Assembly (NCBI GenBank): GCA_026388445.1
Contig: JAPLJU010000238.1
Span: 1 to 18,758, forward strand
Direction: 5' to 3'
Length of the DNA: 18,758 nucleotides
Source of the DNA: Deltaproteobacteria bacterium
GTDB taxonomy: Bacteria; Desulfobacterota; Syntrophia; Syntrophales; UBA2192
Below, piece after piece: positions 13,483 to 18,758 of the stretch. The stretch's first letter is position 1. Each line of letters begins with the position of its first letter. Below the pieces are notes generated by a model. The model had not been told where the DNA came from. It saw only the letters and a list, made by a program, of their open reading frames with translations, and ran no database searches. Both the position numbers and the translations under genes were made by a program.

Positions 13483-15432
13483 TTACCAGAGGATGCGTGC
13501 ATCCACGGCTCTGCAGCCGGTAACATCTGCCATCAGGGGGTTAATGTCCAGTTCCGAGATATCCGGAACCTCGGTGGCCAGGAAAGAGAGCCTTTCCAGG
13601 GTCTCCAGGACCCCTTCCCTGTCTACGCCGGCTTCCCCGCGGACTCCCTTCAGAAGCGAGTGCATTTTCAGAGACAAGAGCATCTTTTCGGCCTCCCTCC
13701 GTCCGATGGGCACCAACTCGCGGCTGATGTCTTTGAAGACCTCCGTGTAAATCCCGCCCATGCCGCAGGCAAGGATGTGGCCGAACTGAGGATCGCGCTT
13801 CAGTCCCATGAGGAGTTCCTTCCCCGACGCATGCTCCTGTATCTGGAAGCCGATTTTTACTTTCGGATCCCGCCGGAAAACATGATCCTTCATCTTTTGA
13901 TAAGCATCCCGGAGTTCCTTTTTATTGCGAAGACCTGTCGCCACACCGCCCCATTCGCTCTTATGAAGAAAAGCTTCACCGGAGAGCTTCAATACCAGAG
14001 GATAGGCAAGGGTCTCGGCCGCTTCTTTAATTTCCTTCCAGGACCGGGCAACTTTCCCCCGAATCACGGGAATCCCGAAGGCGGCAAGAAGGGCCAAGGC
14101 ATCTTCTCCCATCAAAACCTTGCGCTCCCTTCCTTTGCGGAGCAGCCCATCGGCTGTGTTGCGCTCGTAAGCGAAAGCACGCTGAGACGAGATTTCCCGT
14201 TCTTTGATCTGGCGGTAGCGGTAACAAAACGACAATCCCTGCACGGCCTGCTCGATGGAATCAAAACAGGCGACGGAATCGATTGATTCGAATCGATCTA
14301 CAGCGGCGGACATACCCGATCCGTAGACCCACATGGAGATGGGTTTGCGGCTCCCTGTTTCCTGCAGGGCAGCCCTGACCGCATCGACGACATCTATATC
14401 CTTGTGGATGGGGGAGCCCGGATCGAATGCCACCGCAACGATGCCGTCGATTTTGGGCGATTTCAGCAACTCCGTCAGGGCGAGCCTGTAAGCCGGAGCG
14501 ATGCCGCCCCCGATCATACCTACGGGCCAGATGTCGAGAGGATTGCCGATATGTATCCAGTCCGGTATCCCCTTCTTCAGCTTGTCCGCAAGACCCTCTG
14601 GTGGTTCTCCGATGGTCAGGCCGAAATCCTCGCAGGCGTCCGTGGCCATGATGCCGCCCGCCCCCGTTGGCGTCAGGACTCCCAGTCGGGGTCCCGCCAT
14701 ATTGTCAAACCGGACTAAACCACGAATGGCATCCTTGAGCTCAGTGGAATTTTTGATCTGGGAGGCCTTTTCCAGAAAATCCCGGCCCCGGAAAACCCCT
14801 TCCATATGCAGCACGATTACCCGGGTCTCGGGATCAGCACCGAAATATTCCAGCGCATCGACGAAATCCACGTCGACGGCATTGCCGATGTCAAGGGCCT
14901 TCCCCCAGGTATGGTAAGCAAAGCCCTCGGTTGCTACCTGGATAACACCCGTCTGGGCTACGAGCGATACGGGAGGCACCTTCTCCGGCTTGGGAAGATC
15001 GACAAAAGCGGTGGAGAAATTGCGGAAGTTGTTCACAATGCCCAAGGTATTTGGGCCTAATACCCTCATACCGCTCTCACGAGTGAGTCTTGAAATCTCC
15101 CTCTGCAGTTCACGTCCGTGCTGGTCCGCATCGGAAAAGCCCTGGCTGACGACAATCACCCGGCGGATGCCGGACCTCATGCACGCTTTCAATTCCTCAA
15201 TGACGTGATCCCTTCCCACCGAAATGATCGCGAGGTCGGCTTTCTCCGGCACCTCGGCTACGGAGGGATAGGCCTTGAGGCCGCAGATTTGATCAGCCTT
15301 TGGGTTGACCGGATAGAGGCGGCCCTTGTAACCGTAACGGAGCATCATTTCGACACCATTATAGGCACCCATGCCTGTTTTCCTGGGTGCTCCAATCATC
15401 ACGACGGATTCCGGATCAAAAAAATTTCGCAT
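13483..15432 (-). CDS. NDP-forming acyl-CoA ligase homologue lacking the phosphohistidine segment
   Basis: A 649-residue protein with the domain order of ADP-forming acetyl-CoA synthetase: CoA-binding Rossmann domain (FFDPESVVMIGAPRKTG, LGPNTLGI), two succinyl-CoA-ligase-like domains (LVAQTGVIQVA, GGIMATDACEDFGL, IGNPLDIWP), then an ATP-grasp domain from about 435 (LVLKLSGEAFLHKSEWGGV with H490, ISELDINPLM). Between LEKASQI (220-226) and ELKDAIRGL (231-239) the family normally has about 45 more residues with a SHTG motif, whose histidine is phosphorylated during catalysis; that block is missing in frame. A normal phosphoenzyme mechanism therefore looks impossible. It might be an acyl-CoA-binding or regulatory derivative. 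Start ATG at 15430-15432 follows AGGAGGG by eight bases. It is last in a same-strand series with the flavoprotein and thioesterase, 243 bases away. Confidence 0.9.
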   Translation of the reverse strand: MRNFFDPESVVMIGAPRKTGMGAYNGVEMMLRYGYKGRLYPVNPKADQICGLKAYPSVAEVPEKADLAIISVGRDHVIEELKACMRSGIRRVIVVSQGFSDADQHGRELQREISRLTRESGMRVLGPNTLGIVNNFRNFSTAFVDLPKPEKVPPVSLVAQTGVIQVATEGFAYHTWGKALDIGNAVDVDFVDALEYFGADPETRVIVLHMEGVFRGRDFLEKASQIKNSTELKDAIRGLVRFDNMAGPRLGVLTPTGAGGIMATDACEDFGLTIGEPPEGLADKLKKGIPDWIHIGNPLDIWPVGMIGGGIAPAYRLALTELLKSPKIDGIVAVAFDPGSPIHKDIDVVDAVRAALQETGSRKPISMWVYGSGMSAAVDRFESIDSVACFDSIEQAVQGLSFCYRYRQIKEREISSQRAFAYERNTADGLLRKGRERKVLMGEDALALLAAFGIPVIRGKVARSWKEIKEAAETLAYPLVLKLSGEAFLHKSEWGGVATGLRNKKELRDAYQKMKDHVFRRDPKVKIGFQIQEHASGKELLMGLKRDPQFGHILACGMGGIYTEVFKDISRELVPIGRREAEKMLLSLKMHSLLKGVRGEAGVDREGVLETLERLSFLATEVPDISELDINPLMADVTGCRAVDARILW

Positions 15433-15675
15433 CTTATAACCCTCCTCGTTTGTCGCTTTTTTCTTATATTTTTAAAATATTCTTTTTTGCATGGATCTCT
15501 TTACAATTTATTTTGGTCAGGTTTCATTCTTATAACACCCTGATGGTGAGAGGCATTTAAAGAGAATCGGGGGAGGGAGGACTGCCCTGGCGTACATCAA
15601 TCCAGACCACGATTGTGGAATCAAAACATAATGATTCTTCGTTACAAATGCCTTTAATGTATTTAAAGCCATACA

Positions 15676-16716
15676 TTACGACACAACCTTTTTCCGCGTC
15701 TCCTCAATGCCTTCTCTTGCTTCTTCCACAATCCGATCGAGCAACTCCTTGCGGGTGGGTTCATCATGGATATTACCCACGATCTGCCCCACAGGGAAAA
15801 ACCCTTCGTCAAGATCGCCCGTATCCGCAGCCACTTTAATCCCAACCACGTTCAGGGCTTGGCGGGCCAGATCGGTTACGCCTCTGTCTTTTTGTTTCAA
15901 ACCACTGGCCAGCAGCTTGTGCATCGGAACATCGAGATCTTTTTTCACCTTCATGGCGCTGGAAACGGCTTTCATCACCGACAGCTTCCCCTCTGCCATT
16001 TCCATCGTCGCTCTTGTTTTAAACCACCTACCCGGCAAGCCATCGATCTTCTCAGAATAAATCGTATCGTTCTCCGTGGCCGTCAGCATAGTTTTCTTTA
16101 CGCTGTCATGAGCCTGGCACTCTTTTGTCATGACGAATCTCGTACCCATCGATATGCCATCGGCGCCCAGAGTCAGCGCAGCCGCCAGCCCTCTGCCGTC
16201 ACAAAAACCCCCCGCGACAATGATGGGGACATGGACACGCTTCCTAAGAATCTGCGTAAGTATCAATGTCGTTATCTCCGTCCCGTGCGCCGCCGCCTCG
16301 TAGCCCGTGATGACAATGGCGTCGGCCCCGTCCTCCTGGGCCTTGAGGGCATACCGCTCCGTCGCAACGGTGGCAATGACTTTCCCGCCGTACGCATGAG
16401 CCGCCTTGATCATCCAGTCCGCTTTACCCAGGGCATAATTCAAGATTGGAACCTTCTCTTCCAGCGCCACTTCCGCATTTTCCCGAGCATTCGGAAGCAA
16501 CAACGTAAAATTCATGGAAAAGGGCTTATGAGTCAGTGACCGGATCTCTCGAACGATTCCTCGCATCTCATCGGGCGTGTTTGCCACACTATTATAAGTA
16601 CCCAGCCCTCCGGCATTTGACACTGCGGCAACCAACTTCGGCAGACTGACATACGCCATACCAGCCAACATCATTGGATATTTTACGCCAAAAACTTCGG
16701 TCATTCTGGTCCGCAT
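15676..16716 (-). CDS. Nitronate monooxygenase / FabK-like FMN oxidoreductase
   Basis: A 346-residue TIM-barrel flavoprotein of the NMO/2-nitropropane dioxygenase family, which also contains the enoyl-ACP reductase FabK. Motifs include PMMLAGMAYVSLPKLVAAVSN, NAGGLGT, GYEAAAHG at 138-145 (the usual EAGGH loop, with the conserved histidine H144), IIVAGGFCDGRGLAAAL and GADGISMGTRF for FMN phosphate binding. I use the ATG at 16714-16716: GGGAGG lies six bases upstream, while the ATG two codons earlier abuts it and the longer frame overlaps the thioesterase gene. It is 13 bases downstream of the thioesterase. Among CoA-ester genes a role as an enoyl-CoA reductase is thinkable, but nitronate detoxification remains the default family call. 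Confidence 0.9.
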   Translation of the reverse strand: MRTRMTEVFGVKYPMMLAGMAYVSLPKLVAAVSNAGGLGTYNSVANTPDEMRGIVREIRSLTHKPFSMNFTLLLPNARENAEVALEEKVPILNYALGKADWMIKAAHAYGGKVIATVATERYALKAQEDGADAIVITGYEAAAHGTEITTLILTQILRKRVHVPIIVAGGFCDGRGLAAALTLGADGISMGTRFVMTKECQAHDSVKKTMLTATENDTIYSEKIDGLPGRWFKTRATMEMAEGKLSVMKAVSSAMKVKKDLDVPMHKLLASGLKQKDRGVTDLARQALNVVGIKVAADTGDLDEGFFPVGQIVGNIHDEPTRKELLDRIVEEAREGIEETRKKVVS

Positions 16717-16729
16717 ACGCATCCTCCCG

Positions 16730-17104
16730 TTATGTTTTTTTAGACATGTTTCTTTTAGCCGCAGGCTTTCCAATAATCATGAACGATGCGGAGCCCTTCG
16801 CAATGATCTGTTCCTGCTTATCCAGAATCGTGGCTTCCGCGTAAGCCATTCGCCTGCCATAGTGAACGACCGTCCCATGCGCAGTTATTTCTTCACTTTT
16901 GATCAGCGAGAAATACTGGATTTGCAAACCCAGGGTGACAATAGTTTCACCATTATTTAAAAAGGGAATGACGGACATGGAGCAGGCAGAATCTAAAAGA
17001 GAGGCCATCACGCCTCCATGAACAATTCCCAATACATTGTTGTGTTTTCTACTCACTTTAATTTTGAGCAGCGAACCCGTCCGGTCCGTTTTTCTCACCT
17101 GCAT
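16730..17104 (-). CDS. Hotdog-fold thioesterase (PaaI-like), start uncertain
   Basis: A 124-residue hotdog protein. GIVHGGVMASLLDSA at about 26-40 carries the HGG loop and acid D38, and VTLGLQIQYFSLI is the central strand. Such enzymes hydrolyse acyl- or aroyl-CoA, freeing CoA from dead-end intermediates. The annotated ATG at 17102-17104 has no ribosome-binding site. The frame stays open upstream for 21 codons, to a TGA at 17168-17170, and encodes SPFYKTIA just before MQV, which looks like the usual N-terminal helix of the family. No ATG, GTG or TTG lies in that stretch. Either a rare start codon is used, the gene has lost its start, or the protein really begins at the ATG. The basic tail (KPAAKRNMSKKT) is not conserved. 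Confidence 0.85.
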   Translation of the reverse strand: MQVRKTDRTGSLLKIKVSRKHNNVLGIVHGGVMASLLDSACSMSVIPFLNNGETIVTLGLQIQYFSLIKSEEITAHGTVVHYGRRMAYAEATILDKQEQIIAKGSASFMIIGKPAAKRNMSKKT

Positions 17105-17297
17105 CGCTATCGTTTTATAAAATGGAGATTGGTTGATCTTCGATAGAAAGATCTTCGGATTTTGAGCTCAATAGTGAACGCTTTTTTCTTTTAGATCAAA
17201 GCTCCCTGGAGCGCACTTCTGAGAAGTTCCGACCCTTAAGGATGTTACCTTTTCCATAAACGGCCTTTAAGCATGGATGCGCGTGTCAAATGGGAGA

Positions 17298-18296
17298 CTA
17301 CAACGGCCTGTCCTTTTTCAATTCTTCAATGATGACAGGGACGATTTTTTTTACATCTCCCACAATACCCAGATCAGCAATATTAAAAATGGGGGCCTTC
17401 GGATTTTTATCGATCGCAACGATAACTCGTGATTTCTGAAATCCCGTCGTATAATGGACAGCTCCCGAGGCACCGATACTGATGAAGAGCCTCGGTTTCA
17501 CGGCCTTACCGCTCTGCCCGATCATGCGGCTCTCGGGAATCCAGCCTTCGTCGAAGGCAGGGCGTGTCCCGGCGAATTCACCGCCGAGCGCAACGGCAAG
17601 TTCCTCAACAAGCCTGAATCCTCCCGCAGAGTAGAGACCGAAGCCACCAGAGACAATAATCTCCGCATCATCGAGTGAATTTTCTCCTCGTTGTTCCCGC
17701 ACGTATTCAATAGTATTAACCTGAAAATCTTCTTCACTCAGCTCAGGTTTCAAAAAAACGACCTCACCCTTTTTCCCAATCTCTCGTTTGCCCTTTTCCA
17801 TGACACCGGGACGAATGGTCACCATCTGGGGCCTATGCTCCGGACAGATGATCTGTATCATCATGTTTCCTCCCCATCCGGGTACGACTTGGACCAGCTG
17901 GTCCCGGCCGCCGATCTTTTCGATGAAGAGATCAACGCAGTGTGCTGTAAGGCCCGTACGGAGTCGGGCTGCAACGGCTGGTGCCAGATCCATTCCGATG
18001 GTTGTACCGCCGATGAGTACAATCTCCGGTGCAATATCTTTGAGAATCTGCGCAATGATCCTTGCATAGGCTTCGCTCTGGTAGAGCCGGAGCTTCGAAT
18101 TTTCAACTACAAAGACCCTGGTCGCACCGTACTCCACAAGTTCCTCGGCGAGCTGAACGCAATTCTCCCCGATCAGGATGGCCGAGACCCTGCCCTGGAG
18201 AACCCGGGACAGGTCCTGAGCTTTTTGCAGAACCTCGAGTGCTACGTCCAGGAGCCTGTGATCCCTCTGCTCGGCCCAGATCACCAATTCGGTCAT
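17298..18296 (-). CDS. etfA: Electron transfer flavoprotein alpha subunit, second set
   Basis: EtfA, 332 residues, paralogous to the one at 1485 but divergent. FAD-domain motifs are present: SGGFGLYSAGGF at about 216-227, TRPAFDEGWIPESRMIGQSGK at about 244-264, VAIDKNPKAPIFNIADLGIVGD near 293-314. The flavin signature reads GASGAVHYTTG at 275-285, so the position of the usual FAD-contacting histidine is Y282, with a histidine one residue earlier. The start is ATG at 18294-18296 with AAAGGGG eight bases upstream; a GTG three codons earlier is too close to that site. It is 21 bases after etfB. No FixCX or dehydrogenase is adjacent on this side, so its redox partner is unknown. A 193-base gap with two short palindromes (17201-17212, 17215-17227) follows. 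Confidence 0.95.
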   Translation of the reverse strand: MTELVIWAEQRDHRLLDVALEVLQKAQDLSRVLQGRVSAILIGENCVQLAEELVEYGATRVFVVENSKLRLYQSEAYARIIAQILKDIAPEIVLIGGTTIGMDLAPAVAARLRTGLTAHCVDLFIEKIGGRDQLVQVVPGWGGNMMIQIICPEHRPQMVTIRPGVMEKGKREIGKKGEVVFLKPELSEEDFQVNTIEYVREQRGENSLDDAEIIVSGGFGLYSAGGFRLVEELAVALGGEFAGTRPAFDEGWIPESRMIGQSGKAVKPRLFISIGASGAVHYTTGFQKSRVIVAIDKNPKAPIFNIADLGIVGDVKKIVPVIIEELKKDRPL

Positions 18297-18317
18297 GAAC
18301 GGCACCCCTTTCCGGTA

Positions 18318-18758
18318 TTAAAGCACATCGAACTCATGGAGCTTTCGGATTAACTTTTTCGCGATATCCTGTAGATCCCCTTCTATCATCTCAACTTTTC
18401 TTTTGTGCACAGGCTCGAATACTCCTGCAACCCTCGTGGGCGAACCTTTGCCACCGATTTCCTCCCAGGAAAGACCCGCCCCCTCGCATACCGCGCAGCC
18501 GTGCTCCACAATCTCCTTGCCGGCTGCTTCCATGATACCCATGACGGTCGGAAGCCGGTAGTCATTTATCTTCCTCAGTACGGCGATTACAGCCGGTAGC
18601 CGGAGCTCCACATTGAGATAACCAGCCTCCATGCCGCGTTCTACGATGATCTTTCGCTCATCAAACCATTTTATTTTCCTCACATATGTCACATGGGGCA
18701 GGCCAAGAAAAAAAGCCAGCTGCGCGGGTAGCTGTCCCGTTGCACCGTCTGCGGACTC
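18318..18758 (-). CDS. etfB: Electron transfer flavoprotein beta subunit, second set (C-terminal part; runs off right edge)
   Basis: The C-terminal 146 residues of EtfB; the frame is open to the right edge. It includes the nucleotide loop ADGATGQLPAQLA, the following LGLPHVTYVRKIKW, and ELRLPAVIAVLRKINDYRLP, all typical of EtfB. Unlike the first set (DWDNG), this loop keeps the more usual D-G-x-TG form, so the two ETFs belong to different subfamilies. A GTG at 18690-18692 is internal and not the start. It is followed after 21 bases by etfA on the same strand. The partial length prevents any call on electron bifurcation. Confidence 0.94.
   Translation of the reverse strand, partial: ESADGATGQLPAQLAFFLGLPHVTYVRKIKWFDERKIIVERGMEAGYLNVELRLPAVIAVLRKINDYRLPTVMGIMEAAGKEIVEHGCAVCEGAGLSWEEIGGKGSPTRVAGVFEPVHKRKVEMIEGDLQDIAKKLIRKLHEFDVL

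Noticed and set aside
13399..14286. A 295-codon plus-strand open frame
   Set aside because: It is antisense to the ATP-grasp half of the acyl-CoA ligase homologue and has no family resemblance or ribosome-binding site.
17198..17230. Two adjacent palindromes after the second etfA as a rho-independent terminator
   Set aside because: The stems (GCTCC/GGAGC and ACTTCT/AGAAGT) are real, but only three T residues follow on the relevant strand, so termination is not supported.

Overview
The window reads as chromosome of a strictly anaerobic, acyl-CoA-metabolising bacterium. A syntrophic or sulfidogenic deltaproteobacterium (Desulfobacterota, for example a Syntrophus/Smithella-like lineage) fits best. 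The grounds are gene content: a sodium-pump-type biotin decarboxylase, two ETF pairs, an ETF:quinone oxidoreductase-like FixC/FixX pair, two acyl-CoA dehydrogenases, an NDP-forming acyl-CoA ligase homologue and GNAT acyltransferases. The taxonomic assignment is inference; there is no rRNA or marker gene here.

Left half (1-10077, all minus strand, read right to left). A sigma-54-dependent activator (PAS + AAA+ + Fis-type HTH) is followed by a clear -24/-12 promoter with candidate enhancer repeats. A long gene series comes next: a small one-helix membrane subunit, the sodium-pump beta subunit, a 578-bp gap, a biotin carrier domain, a glutaryl-CoA-dehydrogenase-like acyl-CoA dehydrogenase, fixC, fixX, etfB, etfA, a TIM-barrel amidohydrolase, and the first 56 codons of a carboxyltransferase (decarboxylase alpha-type) that runs off the left edge. 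The set of parts makes sense as one machine. A CoA thioester is dehydrogenated, electrons pass through ETF and FixCX to the quinone pool, and a biotin-dependent membrane decarboxylase removes CO2 and exports sodium ions. The substrate is unknown: the dehydrogenase resembles glutaryl-CoA dehydrogenase but lacks the catalytic glutamate and the arginine that bind and deprotonate glutaryl-CoA.

Middle (10260-13301, plus strand). Two paralogous stand-alone GNAT acyltransferases flank a conventional short-chain acyl-CoA dehydrogenase. The dehydrogenase has a plausible sigma-70 promoter with a palindromic operator. The gap before the second GNAT is packed with short tandem repeats and palindromes and ends in a terminator-like hairpin.

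Right part (13483-18758, minus strand). In transcription order: etfB (partial at the right edge), a second etfA, a hotdog thioesterase, a nitronate-monooxygenase/enoyl-reductase-like flavoprotein, and an NDP-forming acyl-CoA ligase homologue. The ligase has lost, in frame, the segment that normally carries the catalytic phosphohistidine. The second EtfA has Tyr in place of the usual FAD-contacting His.

The candidate new system is the left operon: a sodium-pump decarboxylase whose subunit genes bracket a complete dehydrogenase-to-quinone electron pathway plus an amidohydrolase, under sigma-54 control. Several enzymes in the window have altered active-site residues, so their substrates or reactions may not be the textbook ones.
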